A stretch of 38,967 nt of DNA from a bacterium (GCA_021777995.1 JAJYCW010000024.1:1-38967), one strand, 5' to 3'; counted from the stretch's first letter, positions 23,717 to 32,696 are shown. The notes: a model not told the origin generated them from the letters alone. Numbers and translations: made by a program.

Positions 23717-23955
23717 TTCAGTACCTCGATATCGTAGTTTTCAATGACGGTGTTGGCGAGGAACCTCTGGCACATCTCACGAACTTGCTCTTGCACATTG
23801 ACCGTGCCATCCGTAAGGTTGAGTTCTACCACCTTGCCAATGCGTACACTCTCGACGTTATCGTAGCCTAACGCGTGAAGACCATCCTGAACAACCTTGC
23901 CCTGGGCATCCAGCAAGCTTGGTTTTAAGGTTACCAGCACTTTTACTCTCTGCAT
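23713..23955 (-). CDS. purS: phosphoribosylformylglycinamidine synthase subunit PurS
   Basis: An 80-aa small subunit that bridges PurQ and the small-type PurL in the FGAM synthase complex. [26 protein letters not shown] and a later region with [21 protein letters not shown] match the family end to end. It overlaps the DUF167 gene by 13 bases at its start and purQ by 4 at its end, forming a tight cluster. Its presence implies the multi-subunit (PurS/PurQ/PurL) enzyme rather than the single large PurL. Confidence 0.95.
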   Translation of the reverse strand: MQRVKVLVTLKPSLLDAQGKVVQDGLHALGYDNVESVRIGKVVELNLTDGTVNVQEQVREMCQRFLANTVIENYDIEVLN

Positions 23956-24263
23956 CTGTTCTCCTGAGGAGCGTCATTGATTTTTGATTGTTGTGTTGCC
24001 TGCAATTTCGCCATCGCTGTGTCCAGGTTGATCCCGTTGATATGCAACGTCTTCAACCTGCTGGTGTGGCCTTTAAGCAGTGTAATGTGGCTCGGCGGTA
24101 TTTCGATAGTTGCCGCAACCAGCTTGATTAGAGCGGTATTAGCAGCACCGTCGACAGGTGGTGCAGTTACGCGTACCAGTAGAACGCCATTACTAAAGCC
24201 CGCTATGGCGTTGCGCCCACCTCTGGGCGTTAAACGAACCACGATCTGGGCGCTTACTGCCAA
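23943..24263 (-). CDS. DUF167 (YggU-family) protein
   Basis: A 106-aa protein of the widespread DUF167 family, whose role is unknown. Residues from IVVRLTPRGGRNAI to VRVTAPPVDGAANTALIKLVA, then KGHTSRLKTLHI, carry the family's typical features: PrxxxN near the start, the APPVdGaAN loop and a G-x-x-S-R-x-K motif. The C-terminal 30 residues are a hydrophilic tail. The start is TTG with GGAAGG 6 bases upstream. It sits between galE and purS in one transcript. Confidence 0.9.
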   Translation of the reverse strand: MAVSAQIVVRLTPRGGRNAIAGFSNGVLLVRVTAPPVDGAANTALIKLVAATIEIPPSHITLLKGHTSRLKTLHINGINLDTAMAKLQATQQSKINDAPQENRCRE

Positions 24264-24291
24264 AGTCGACCTTCCCTCGATCGGCTGCGCT

Positions 24292-25266
24292 TCAGTAGTG
24301 TCTCTTCTCTTCCCACTTCCACGCCGTCTCTATTATTGCGTCTAGATTTTGAAAAGTAGGCGCCCAGCCCAATACAGTTCGAGCCTTGCTTGCGCTTGCT
24401 ACTAGCCGGGGAGGATCTCCTGCGCGGCGCGGCTCATTTACCCGCTTAATGGTACGGCGAGTCACCTTCTCGCAAATGTTTAGCACGTCATTCACCGAAT
24501 ACCCCTGCTCGCTGCCGAGGTTAAAGATGCTGCTCTCGCCACCGTCACGAAGAAGTTTTAGCGCCAGCTGATGGGCCTGGGCTAGGTCTAGAATGTGAAT
24601 ATAGTCCCTGATGCATGTGCCATCCGGTGTATCGTAATCGGTGCCGAATACAGAGATATGGGGCCGCTTGCCCTGGGCTACCTGCAGCGCTATAGGGATG
24701 AGGTGGGTTTCGGGATCATGGCTCTCTCCAATCCGGCCCTCAGGATCGCCGCCTGCGGCATTAAAATATCGCAATGCTACAAATTTAAGCTTGTAAGCGA
24801 GCGAATATGCCTTGAGGATCTGCTCCACAAAGTATTTGCTCTGGCCGTAGGGGTTAATGGGCGCTTGCGGATGGTTCTCGTCCATAGGTACCGTAATCGG
24901 GTTACCATAAGTTGCACACGTAGAGCTAAAGATGAAGTTGCTTACACCATGCCGCCTCATGGCTTCTAACACTGCCAAAGTTGCTACCGTGTTGTTGAGG
25001 TAGTATTTAGCGGGGTCCGTCACAGACTCGCCAACGTAGGCGTAGGCTGCAAAGTGCACCACGGCATCGATGGGGTAACGCGTGAAAATCTCATCGAGGA
25101 GCTTAGAGTCACCCATATCACCAACTATGAGGGGAACGCCTGCCGGAACCGCCTCTTTATGGCCGTAAACCAGATTATCGAGTACAATTGGCTGCTCGCC
25201 ATGCTCCTTACAGTAGAGAACAAAGTGGCTCCCAATATAGCCCGCTCCACCCGTTACCAAAATCAT
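24292..25266 (-). CDS. galE: UDP-glucose 4-epimerase
   Basis: Interconverts UDP-glucose and UDP-galactose through an NAD-bound intermediate, feeding polysaccharide synthesis. This is an extended short-chain dehydrogenase: NAD loop TGGAGYIGS (5-13), the catalytic Ser region FSSTCATYG and catalytic YGQSK, with the GalE-type RYFNAAGGDPEGRIGE and the DGTCIRDYIHILDLAQAH segment. At 324 aa it is of normal length. The ATG has GAGAGGA 9 bases upstream. The glycosyltransferase gene precedes it by 14 bases and the DUF167 gene follows, so its product may serve the glycosyltransferase, although substrate linkage is inference. Confidence 0.95.
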   Translation of the reverse strand: MILVTGGAGYIGSHFVLYCKEHGEQPIVLDNLVYGHKEAVPAGVPLIVGDMGDSKLLDEIFTRYPIDAVVHFAAYAYVGESVTDPAKYYLNNTVATLAVLEAMRRHGVSNFIFSSTCATYGNPITVPMDENHPQAPINPYGQSKYFVEQILKAYSLAYKLKFVALRYFNAAGGDPEGRIGESHDPETHLIPIALQVAQGKRPHISVFGTDYDTPDGTCIRDYIHILDLAQAHQLALKLLRDGGESSIFNLGSEQGYSVNDVLNICEKVTRRTIKRVNEPRRAGDPPRLVASASKARTVLGWAPTFQNLDAIIETAWKWEEKRHY

Positions 25267-25280
25267 TTAAGACTGTCCTC

Positions 25281-26069
25281 TCAATCGGTAATTCTATATT
25301 TCAGGATTGTCCAGATAGCCTGCACACCATCCTTCCAACCAATCTTTTTGCCTTCATCATAGTCGCGGCCGCTGTATGAGATCGGTACTTCATAAACGCG
25401 GCATCGGCGTTTTGCTACCTTCGCGGTTATTTCTGGCTCAAAATCGAATCGGTTGCATCGCAGCGGAATGGACTGGATGACCTCACGCCGGAACACTTTA
25501 TAACACACTTCCATATCTGTAAGGTTAAGGTTGGTTAGCATGTTGGAAAGCAGAGTAAGAAGGCCGTTTCCAATTCTGTGCCAAAAGAAATGGACGCGGT
25601 GTGCACCACCGCCCAGGAACCTACTACCGAAAACCACATCGGCGCGGCCATCAAGCAGCGGCTCTAAGAGGTTAAAGTACTCGCGCGGATCATATTCTAG
25701 ATCTGCATCCTGAACGATAAGGTAATCGCCGGTTGCTGCGCCAATGGCTGTCCTTATGGCAGCACCTTTTCCTTTATTCTGATCGTGGTAGAGTACTTTC
25801 ACATCGACAAAGCGACCTTCGATCTGGGTGCGCATGAGGTCAATTGTACCGTCAGTGCTCCCATCGTCCACCAGGATAATCTCTTTTTTGATCTCAACTT
25901 CTCTTACACGCTGAAGCAGTTCCAGCAGAGTACCTACCTCGTTGTAAACCGGTATAAGCACCGAGAGGGTGTAATCTGTAGGTAGCGCCCGTCGATGAAA
26001 TTTGAGGGCTGTTGGGGCAGGCGTATCATCCGGTTGACTACCTGGACTGTTTGCAGGCTCCTGGATCAA
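25281..26069 (-). CDS. GT2 family glycosyltransferase, DPM1-like
   Basis: A 262-aa enzyme with the GT-A fold. LSVLIPVYNE opens the nucleotide-binding domain, EIILVDDGSTDG follows, and the metal-binding DxD is in IVQDADLEYDP. FEPEITAKVAKRRCRVYEVPISYSGRDYDEGKKIGWKDG is a conserved DPM1/ArnC-like segment. There is no C-terminal membrane helix pair. Such proteins usually transfer a sugar from UDP- or GDP-sugar to a lipid phosphate carrier at the inner face of the membrane. The start is a TTG with GGAG 9 bases upstream. It heads the galE operon, fitting a glycan or glycolipid role. Confidence 0.92.
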   Translation of the reverse strand: MIQEPANSPGSQPDDTPAPTALKFHRRALPTDYTLSVLIPVYNEVGTLLELLQRVREVEIKKEIILVDDGSTDGTIDLMRTQIEGRFVDVKVLYHDQNKGKGAAIRTAIGAATGDYLIVQDADLEYDPREYFNLLEPLLDGRADVVFGSRFLGGGAHRVHFFWHRIGNGLLTLLSNMLTNLNLTDMEVCYKVFRREVIQSIPLRCNRFDFEPEITAKVAKRRCRVYEVPISYSGRDYDEGKKIGWKDGVQAIWTILKYRITD

Positions 26070-26322
26070 GATGAATCTCTCCGTAAAATTTTACTAAATT
26101 AAGAATAGATTACCTTACTTGGGGCTAAAGTGATGCTGGCAGATTCAGATCCTGCAATTCGCCCTTCCGCTCTGATCGACATTTTGTCAGGTCACATGTG
26201 CCCGCTGCAAGCCGTGATTGTCCGATTCGGATCAGCGTTATCCGCACGCGTGAGAGAGCATGAGGTACACTCTGAATCACAACTATTAAGCTAAACAGCA
26301 TGAAAGAGGGTGCATTTTAGAG

Positions 26323-27339
26323 ATGCGTACGTGGAATGTGGCCGTAGTGGGCTCTACGGGGGCGGTTGGAACCGAGTTCTTGAAATTGCTAGAAACACGG
26401 GAATTTCCGCTCAAGACTTTGAGATTATTTGCCTCCGAGCGATCCGCCGGGAAGACAGTGGATTTTCACGGACGTACCTATGTGGTCGAACAGTTGACCT
26501 CCAAATCGTTTGAGGGCGTTGACATTGCCTTTTTTTCTGCTGGGGGAAATCGAAGCAAAGAGTTTGCCCCTCATGCAGTGGCAGCGGGTGCGCTCGTTAT
26601 TGACAACTCATCGGCATTTCGCATGGATCCCAACACTCCTTTGGTCGTTCCTGAGATTAATCCTGAGGACATTGCGACACACTCGGGAATAATCGCCAAT
26701 CCTAACTGTTCCACCATTATTCTACTAATGGCCGTGGCACCATTGCGAAAACTCGGCGTCATCAAACGGGTGATTGTATCAACCTATCAGGCGGCCAGTG
26801 GTGCTGGTGCGCAGGCAATGAACGAACTGATTGCACAAACGGCAGATGTACTTCATGACAGACCACTTGCACCACAGGTCTTTCCATACCCCATAGCGTT
26901 TAATCTTTTTAGTCACAATACACGAATTGATGAGTCGGGTTACAACGAGGAAGAGCGCAAAATGATACTGGAAACGCGCAAGATACTTCACGACAGTCAA
27001 TTTCGCGTATCGGCGACCTGTGTGCGAGTGCCCGTTCTCAGGGCCCATTCAGAGTCAATCAATGTAGAATTTGCGGACGGATGTCGGCCGACCCTGGAGC
27101 AGATCCGCGCGGTTTATGAGTCCTTCCCTGGCGTAAAAGTGGTGGATGACCGCGAGGCGAATCACTTCCCGATGCCAATTGAGGCTAGCGGAACAGATGA
27201 CGTTTTGATTGGTAGACTGCGCTATGATGATTCATGTGAAAATGCCGTGGATATGTTCGTTTGTGGTGATCAGATCCTGAAGGGAGCGGCTCTTAACGGG
27301 CTGCAGATTGCTGAATATTGGATGAGGAGTGCACAATGA
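26323..27339 (+). CDS. asd: aspartate-semialdehyde dehydrogenase
   Basis: Reduces aspartyl phosphate to aspartate semialdehyde with NADPH, the branch point to lysine, methionine and threonine. The nucleotide loop is VVGSTGAVG (8-16), the catalytic cysteine is Cys129 in ANPNCSTI, and the substrate-binding arginine region is QFRVSATCVRVPVLRAHSESI. At 338 aa it is of normal length. Spacing from the nearest Shine-Dalgarno (AAGAGGG) is long, at 12 bases. The gene overlaps dapA by 4 bases (ATGA). It diverges from the GT2 gene, with a 253-base gap that includes a perfect 11-bp palindrome TCCGATTCGGA (26221-26231). Confidence 0.95.
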   Translation: MRTWNVAVVGSTGAVGTEFLKLLETREFPLKTLRLFASERSAGKTVDFHGRTYVVEQLTSKSFEGVDIAFFSAGGNRSKEFAPHAVAAGALVIDNSSAFRMDPNTPLVVPEINPEDIATHSGIIANPNCSTIILLMAVAPLRKLGVIKRVIVSTYQAASGAGAQAMNELIAQTADVLHDRPLAPQVFPYPIAFNLFSHNTRIDESGYNEEERKMILETRKILHDSQFRVSATCVRVPVLRAHSESINVEFADGCRPTLEQIRAVYESFPGVKVVDDREANHFPMPIEASGTDDVLIGRLRYDDSCENAVDMFVCGDQILKGAALNGLQIAEYWMRSAQ

Positions 27340-28244
27340 GTGCAACTGCGCCTTTTGGCCAGGTACTAACCGCAATGGTCACGCCGTTTCTAGCGAATGG
27401 CGAAATTGACGAAGCGGGGGTTAATGCTCTGGTAGAGCATCTGCTTGCTAATGGTTCCGACGGTATCGTGGTGTGTGGTACTACCGGTGAGTCGCCCACG
27501 CTATCGCACGATGAGAAGCTGCGATTGTTTACATTGGTTAAGCGTGCTGCTGCAGGCAGGGGATTTGTCGTAGCTGGTACCGGAAGTAATGACACGGCAT
27601 CGTCTATTGCGCTTACCCGTGAGGCCGCAGAAATTGGCGTGGATGCAGCACTGCTGGTAGTGCCGCCTTACAACAAGCCTTCACAGGAAGGGTTGTATCA
27701 GCATTTCGCCTCCATCGCAAAGGCTGTTCCGCAGCTCAACTGTATCCTGTACAATGTTCCACCACGCACCGCCCAAAATCTGGAGGCGGCAACCTGCATT
27801 CGGCTTGCGAACGAGTTTACCAACATAGTGGCAGTCAAAGAGGCCTCTGGAAACCTTGTGCAGTGCGCTGAAATAGTAGCAGGCGTGCGCGCTGATTTCT
27901 ACCTTTATAGCGGCGACGACGGTCTTGCGCTGCCCATGCTGGCTATAGGTGGCTGCGGAGTTATAAGTGTTACGTCGCATCTGGTTGGCAAAAAGCTAAA
28001 GGCCATGCACACGGCATTTTTCCAAGGGGATCTAGCTGCGGCAACACGGCTAAACGGGGAAATGCTGCCCGTGGTGCGCGCATGCTTTCAGCCTACAACT
28101 CCCAGCCCCGTACCGCTTAAAGCTGCTCTCAATATGCTTGGCTTGCCGGGTGGCACCGTACGACTGCCATTGGTACCAGCAACGGACGGGGAAAGCGAAA
28201 AAGTACGCCAGATGTTGATACAGCAGGGTTTGCTAAAACAGTAA
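27336..28244 (+). CDS. dapA: 4-hydroxy-tetrahydrodipicolinate synthase
   Basis: Condenses pyruvate and aspartate semialdehyde, the first committed step of the diaminopimelate/lysine pathway. It is a (beta/alpha)8 barrel with the family signatures MVTPF, CGTTGESPTL, LYNVPPRTAQ (the catalytic Tyr) and VAVKEASG (Schiff-base lysine). At 302 aa it is of normal length. I choose the ATG at 27336, which overlaps the asd stop and has GAGGAG 6 bases upstream; an ATG at 27318 is inside asd and less likely. The RNase J gene follows after 125 bases. Confidence 0.96.
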   Translation: MSATAPFGQVLTAMVTPFLANGEIDEAGVNALVEHLLANGSDGIVVCGTTGESPTLSHDEKLRLFTLVKRAAAGRGFVVAGTGSNDTASSIALTREAAEIGVDAALLVVPPYNKPSQEGLYQHFASIAKAVPQLNCILYNVPPRTAQNLEAATCIRLANEFTNIVAVKEASGNLVQCAEIVAGVRADFYLYSGDDGLALPMLAIGGCGVISVTSHLVGKKLKAMHTAFFQGDLAAATRLNGEMLPVVRACFQPTTPSPVPLKAALNMLGLPGGTVRLPLVPATDGESEKVRQMLIQQGLLKQ

Positions 28245-28369
28245 CACGACGTGCGTTTAGCTGCGGTGAACATAGGTTAATGCCGGTTCGAAAACCTAAA
28301 CGGCTGCCGTGCACGAAAGTTTTGTTGTACGATTGACAAGTAGTTTGGATTAAACGGAATGAGGGCAAA

Positions 28370-30040
28370 TTGACCGAGACTCAAGAGAGATTACATATTC
28401 TCTCGCTAGGCGGAAGCGGTGATATAGGCAAAAATATGCTCGCCTTTCATTATGGCGACGACATTATCGTGGTAGATTGCGGTGTCATGTTCCCTAACGA
28501 GGAGCAGCCAGGCGTCGATCTCATCATTCCCGATATCACTTACCTGCTAGAAAACCGTGAAAAAGTTCGGGCGATCTGCCTTACCCACGGTCATGAAGAC
28601 CATGTCGGTGCACTTCCGTTTGTCTTAAAGCAGCTACCAGTACCTGTTTACGGGTCACCGCTAACTTTGGGTATGGTTCGTACCAAGCTTGCCGAACACG
28701 GCTTGGCCTCTGCTGTGGACTTTATAGCCTATCCAGACCGGCAGGTGGTTACATTTGGAGCGCTCACCGTTGAGGCCGTTCACGTTACGCACTCACTACC
28801 AGATACCGTCAGCCTGGTTATTAAATCACCCGTTGGTACAGTAGTGCACACCAGCGACTTCAAAATTGATCAGACGCCGATTGACAACCATATCTGCGAC
28901 ACTGCGCGTTTTGCGCAACTGGGCGAAGAGGGTGTCAAACTGCTGATTTCGGATAGTGTAAATGTCGAGCGGACAGGGTGGTCACCGTCTGAGAGGAGCC
29001 TGGTTCCGGTATTCGACAGGTTCATGCAGCATTCCCCAGGGCGCGTAATTGTTGCGACTTTTGGTTCTAACCTCCACAGAGTGCAAACAGTTTATAACAT
29101 GGCGGTTCAGCATGGTCGCAAGGTCGTAATCTTCGGCCGCTCCATGACCCAGAACGTGGCGACTGCACGCCAGTTAGGGTTTCTCAACATAAGCGACAAG
29201 CACCTCATTCGTGTTGAAGACCTTTCCAAGTATGAGCCACATGAGGTTGCCATATTAACCACAGGTAGCCAGGGTGAGCCACTCGCTGGACTTACTCGAA
29301 TGAGCCGCGACGCCGGCTCCAAGATACAGATTCAGGCAAGCGATACTGTTATTCTCTCATCAACGCCGATTCCTGGTAACGAGGATATGGTTTGGCGTGT
29401 GGTTAACCGCATTTTCAAACTGGGTGCTAAGGTTATCTACGAGCACATTCAGAATGTACACGTATCCGGGCACGGTTACCAGGAAGAATTGAAGCTCATG
29501 ATTAACCTGACTCGCCCCGAGTTTGTAGTGCCGTACCACGGTGAACATCGCCACTATGCTGCTTATCGCTCGATGGCATCCGAAATGGGCTACCCAAAAG
29601 AGCAGATCCTAACCTTCGAGATAGGTCAGGCTCTGGTGATGGACGAGGATGGCGTACGTAATTCTGACCTGGAGTTTCCCCATGGAAGCGTTCTGGTGGA
29701 TGGAATTTCCACCGGAGGAGTCAGCGACGCGGTGCTTCGAGACCGCCGACATCTTTCGCAGGATGGAACCGTCATAGTGACGCTAAGCATGGACCGAGGC
29801 ACGGGCGAAATACTCTCTGGACCCGACCTGCTATCGCGGGGCTTCCTCCATCCCGAAGATAGCAGCGAAATGTTTGAAGAGGCCGCCGAGCGCATTGTCT
29901 CCGTACTAGAAGATCTGCCTGCTGCAGAAGGTAGCGATCTCGATACGGTCAGAATGGTCGTTCATGACACTGCCGCTCGGTACCTGCGTAAGCGCACAGG
30001 ACGACGGCCCGTTGTCGTTCCTGTAGTAATGGAGATCTAG
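28370..30040 (+). CDS. rnj: ribonuclease J
   Basis: A 5'-to-3' exo- and endonuclease of the beta-CASP metallo-beta-lactamase family, acting in mRNA decay and rRNA maturation. The zinc motif is THGHEDHVG (72-80). LVIKSPVGTVVHTSDFKID is the later lactamase motif, then the beta-CASP insert (SDSVNVERTGWSPSE) and the C-terminal region with HVSGHG and VPYHGEHRHYAAY. At 556 aa it is of normal length. The start is TTG with GAGGG 5 bases upstream; the nearby ATG at 28359 leads to a stop after four codons. It follows asd-dapA, an order I also recall from Bacillus (asd-dapG-dapA-rnjB) and Mycobacterium (dapA-rnj). It converges with trmFO, 32 bases apart. Confidence 0.96.
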   Translation: MTETQERLHILSLGGSGDIGKNMLAFHYGDDIIVVDCGVMFPNEEQPGVDLIIPDITYLLENREKVRAICLTHGHEDHVGALPFVLKQLPVPVYGSPLTLGMVRTKLAEHGLASAVDFIAYPDRQVVTFGALTVEAVHVTHSLPDTVSLVIKSPVGTVVHTSDFKIDQTPIDNHICDTARFAQLGEEGVKLLISDSVNVERTGWSPSERSLVPVFDRFMQHSPGRVIVATFGSNLHRVQTVYNMAVQHGRKVVIFGRSMTQNVATARQLGFLNISDKHLIRVEDLSKYEPHEVAILTTGSQGEPLAGLTRMSRDAGSKIQIQASDTVILSSTPIPGNEDMVWRVVNRIFKLGAKVIYEHIQNVHVSGHGYQEELKLMINLTRPEFVVPYHGEHRHYAAYRSMASEMGYPKEQILTFEIGQALVMDEDGVRNSDLEFPHGSVLVDGISTGGVSDAVLRDRRHLSQDGTVIVTLSMDRGTGEILSGPDLLSRGFLHPEDSSEMFEEAAERIVSVLEDLPAAEGSDLDTVRMVVHDTAARYLRKRTGRRPVVVPVVMEI

Positions 30041-30072
30041 CTGCCCGCACATGGTGCAATGCGGAAAGCGGC

Positions 30073-31458
30073 TTAGGCACCAAGACTGGCGCTCCATTGG
30101 CGCATCTCTTGCAATGCCCGTTCGGACTTAAGGCGAGCTTTTTCCCGCTTATCCTTTATCGGTGTTTCCAGCTCTGGTACGATGCCCCAGTTAGAGTTCA
30201 TGGGGGAAAAATGGCGGGCATCCGTATCCACAAGATACCGGCACAGCGAGCCCAACACCGTGTTGACTGGAGGTACGACCGCCTCTTGTCCTTGTACTAG
30301 CCGTGCAGCGTTTATCCCGGCGACTATACCCGTAGCGGCGCTCTCAAGATAACCTTCTACTCCGGTAATCTGTCCAGCAAGGAATACACCCTCTGCTTCG
30401 CGTAGACCGCAGCCCGGTAGCAGCACCCGCGGTGAATTTACGTAGGTATTTCGGTGAATGACGCCGTACCGTACAAATTCTGCGTGCTGTAATCCAGGAA
30501 TCATCCGCAGAACTCGACTCTGTTCCCCCCACTTAAGTCGCGTTTGAAAACCCACGAGCCCCCACAAAGTACCTTCGCGGTTTTCCTGACGCAGCTGGAC
30601 GACCGCATAGGGACGGCGGCCAGTGCGAGGATCTTCCAATCCAATAGGTTTCATCGGTCCGAAGGCAAGTGTGCGGGGGCCTCTGCGAGCAAGTTCCTCC
30701 ACGGGCACGCACATTTCGAAAAAGACCATCTTCGCTCCACTGTCCTCTTCACCGTGAACAGGTGCCTTTTCAGCATCACATAGCGCCTGCCAGAAGGCAA
30801 GGTATTCTTCTTTCTCAAACGGACAATTCAGATAGTCAGCGTTGTCCAACTGTGGTGCCGAACATCCCTGTGCTACGTCATCTGGTGCAGCTACTGACAA
30901 GTCATTTCCGCGACCACGGCGCGAAGCCCGGAAGATCCGGCTCATATCCAGGCTTTCGGCAGTAACAGTGGGAGCCACCGCATCAAAAAACGATAAAGAC
31001 TCGGCCCCGGTGAGCTGTGCTATTTCTGCAGCAAGCGCAGCACCTGTGAGTGGGCCGGTTGCAATAATGAGGGGGCGGTCTTCCGGTAGGCTCGTTACTT
31101 CGCGACGCTCAATGGTTATAAGGTCGCACGCCTCAACTGCAGCGGTTACCTCACGCGCAAAGGGTTCCCTGTCGACTGCGAGGGCCTCCCCTGCAGGTAC
31201 GCTGTGCCTGGCTGCTATGGGTAGGACAAGAGAGCCAAGCATCCTCATCTCTTCCTTTAGAACACCACTAGCGTTAGTAAGCAGGTTAGATTTAAACGAG
31301 TTTGAACAGACCAGCTCCGCAAGGTCGCCCGTCTTGTGAACCGCTGTAGAACTAACGGGCCGCATCTCTACTAATTTAACTCTAACACCCCGCTGTGCAG
31401 CTGCCCATGCGGCCTCCACGCCGGCAAAACCGCCCCCTACAATAGTGATCTCGCCCAC
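30073..31458 (-). CDS. trmFO: methylenetetrahydrofolate--tRNA-(uracil-5-)-methyltransferase
   Basis: Makes the T-loop methyl-uridine (m5U54) in tRNA, using FAD and methylene-tetrahydrofolate. The FAD loop IVGGGFAGVEAAW is at the N-terminus. VEMRP, ELVCSNSFKSN and LKEEMR are conserved TrmFO blocks, and the C-terminal half contains PIGLEDPRTGRRPYAVVQLRQEN and VEGYLESAATGI. At 461 aa it is of typical length. The start is a GTG with AGGAGG 8 bases upstream. It does not need to be co-regulated with its convergent neighbour rnj. The family is usual in Firmicutes-like and some other bacteria, replacing TrmA. Confidence 0.95.
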   Translation of the reverse strand: MGEITIVGGGFAGVEAAWAAAQRGVRVKLVEMRPVSSTAVHKTGDLAELVCSNSFKSNLLTNASGVLKEEMRMLGSLVLPIAARHSVPAGEALAVDREPFAREVTAAVEACDLITIERREVTSLPEDRPLIIATGPLTGAALAAEIAQLTGAESLSFFDAVAPTVTAESLDMSRIFRASRRGRGNDLSVAAPDDVAQGCSAPQLDNADYLNCPFEKEEYLAFWQALCDAEKAPVHGEEDSGAKMVFFEMCVPVEELARRGPRTLAFGPMKPIGLEDPRTGRRPYAVVQLRQENREGTLWGLVGFQTRLKWGEQSRVLRMIPGLQHAEFVRYGVIHRNTYVNSPRVLLPGCGLREAEGVFLAGQITGVEGYLESAATGIVAGINAARLVQGQEAVVPPVNTVLGSLCRYLVDTDARHFSPMNSNWGIVPELETPIKDKREKARLKSERALQEMRQWSASLGA

Positions 31459-31837
31459 AGACGGTGCCTCCTGCCCGATGTTACATTGCTATTAGGATAC
31501 CACGACCACCTTTTGCCGTTGAGCCGTGCGCCAGCGCTTTCTCTCATGCGAGTCGTCTGCGCAGCTAGAGGGAAGCAGTTGATGCGACCAATTTGCTATG
31601 GTAGCAAACTGGTGAGCTTTCCCACAGGCAATTTAGTCGCTGAAGTGTGCAGGCTGCCATTCAATGGCCCAACAACTGCCAAAATTGCGTTGCTCCCCTA
31701 CGCCGTGACACGATAAATTGCATTTTGCATAGGTGCAGTTGAGGCCGTGTAAACCCAATCACTATGATTGTGTTCGCTGCTTGCAATGCGTTTTAACGCG
31801 TTAGGTTAAGACGCACCCGCCGGCAAACGCCAAATCA
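31459..31837. other. 379-base gene-free region with a strong palindrome
   Basis: Between two leftward genes there is no credible ORF. A 76-codon frame on the plus strand begins at a TTG without a binding site. Notable is the palindrome at 31588-31612. A second small one is AACGCGTT near 31795. It may carry the trmFO promoter and a short RNA or operator. Confidence 0.55.
31588..31612. promoter_or_regulatory. 25-bp operator-like palindrome
   Basis: CCA-A-TTTGCTA-TGG-TAGCAAA-C-TGG is an inverted repeat of two 11-base arms around a 3-base centre, with a single mismatched pair (A against C). The inner 7-bp arms are perfect. It is suited to binding a dimeric regulator, or to forming an RNA hairpin. 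Confidence 0.5.
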
Positions 31838-32479
31838 TTACACTTTCTGCGCAATCAATTCAGAAAATGAGTGGTAACGACCTGTGCGCAGTATGCAGAC
31901 TCTGTTTTCGCTTGTATCCAGTATTCGCCAGCCTTCGTATAGGTCGAGCAGCTCGCCGGGTTCAACGCGGTACATGTTACCGGTATCTTCCGGGCCCTCG
32001 GCTGCCGTGGACATTAGCCGTATGGCGTGCAAGCTGCCGATAGCCGCGACCTCCTGAAGTTTACGAAGATACAGTATGCACGCATCACCTAAACCGTGCA
32101 AGCTGCTGCCAGCAAAAACGAGATTATAAACCGGATTCGGCTCGAATTGTAGGATGTCACTGTGAATGAGCGCCGTGATTGTTACATCCTGCTCCATCGC
32201 GAGGCGACTGGCTTTTTGAAGACCAACAGTAGAAATGTCTACTGCAGTGACACGCCAGCCTCTGCTGGCAAACCAGACCGAATCTCTGCCTTCTCCACAT
32301 CCAAGATCAAGTACCTCAGGACGCTCGCCGGGCCAAAGCTCCTCCCACAGCGAAGCCGCTTGTTGTGCCATACAGCTTGGACGTCTGCCGAAGACCCAGG
32401 AATCCTGGTCCGCACCGTATCGTTGGTCCCATCGCGCCGCCTGTGTGTTTGCGTCGATGTGCTGATATAGTTTGCTCAT
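31838..32479 (-). CDS. class I SAM-dependent methyltransferase, TehB-like
   Basis: A 213-aa Rossmann methyltransferase. WDQRY...WVFGRRPS opens it, and motif I is VLDLGCGEGRDSVWFA, followed by the acidic ribose-binding position WRVTAVDIS and ITALIHSDILQFEPN as the adenine region. The ATG at 32479 is chosen because GGAGG lies 6 bases upstream; an ATG at 32536 would add 19 unlike residues. Its family resembles the protein at 3586-4212, but the two share little outside the core motifs. The acceptor is unknown. Confidence 0.85.
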   Translation of the reverse strand: MSKLYQHIDANTQAARWDQRYGADQDSWVFGRRPSCMAQQAASLWEELWPGERPEVLDLGCGEGRDSVWFASRGWRVTAVDISTVGLQKASRLAMEQDVTITALIHSDILQFEPNPVYNLVFAGSSLHGLGDACILYLRKLQEVAAIGSLHAIRLMSTAAEGPEDTGNMYRVEPGELLDLYEGWRILDTSENRVCILRTGRYHSFSELIAQKV

Positions 32480-32681
32480 AAAAGGCCTCCGCTGGGTAAA
32501 CAGTTTCCTAAGAATTGCATACGGGTTATGGCACATGCGGGTTACTCAAGCTTAATACGAGGGGTGTAAAGGATGTGTTTACCGATCTTCGTGCATCGGG
32601 CATCCACACCCACGGTGGCGTTATGTTTAGCCGCTGAGAGCAGAGTTTGCAGCGATAATGATCCTTACAATTAGGTGCGTG

Positions 32682-32690
32682 TGTCATAAT
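32682..32690 (+). promoter_or_regulatory. extended -10 promoter of gmk, predicting a leaderless start
   Basis: TGTCATAAT, an extended -10 with a 5/6 hexamer, ends 6 bases before the gmk ATG, so transcription should start at or very near that ATG. No Shine-Dalgarno lies between. Confidence 0.5.
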
Positions 32691-32696
32691 TGCGTT

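Noticed and set aside
28285..28296. T-loop-like GGTTCGAAAACC in the dapA-rnj gap
   Set aside because: The five-base stems around the TTCGAAA loop do not pair, and no acceptor, D or anticodon arms can be drawn, so it is not a tRNA.
28333..28338. TTGACA upstream of rnj
   Set aside because: No -10 hexamer lies 15-19 bases downstream, so I did not call a promoter.
31486..31716. 76-codon plus-strand frame in the trmFO/methyltransferase gap
   Set aside because: It starts at a TTG without a ribosome binding site, contains the palindrome at 31588-31612, and its composition is not protein-like.
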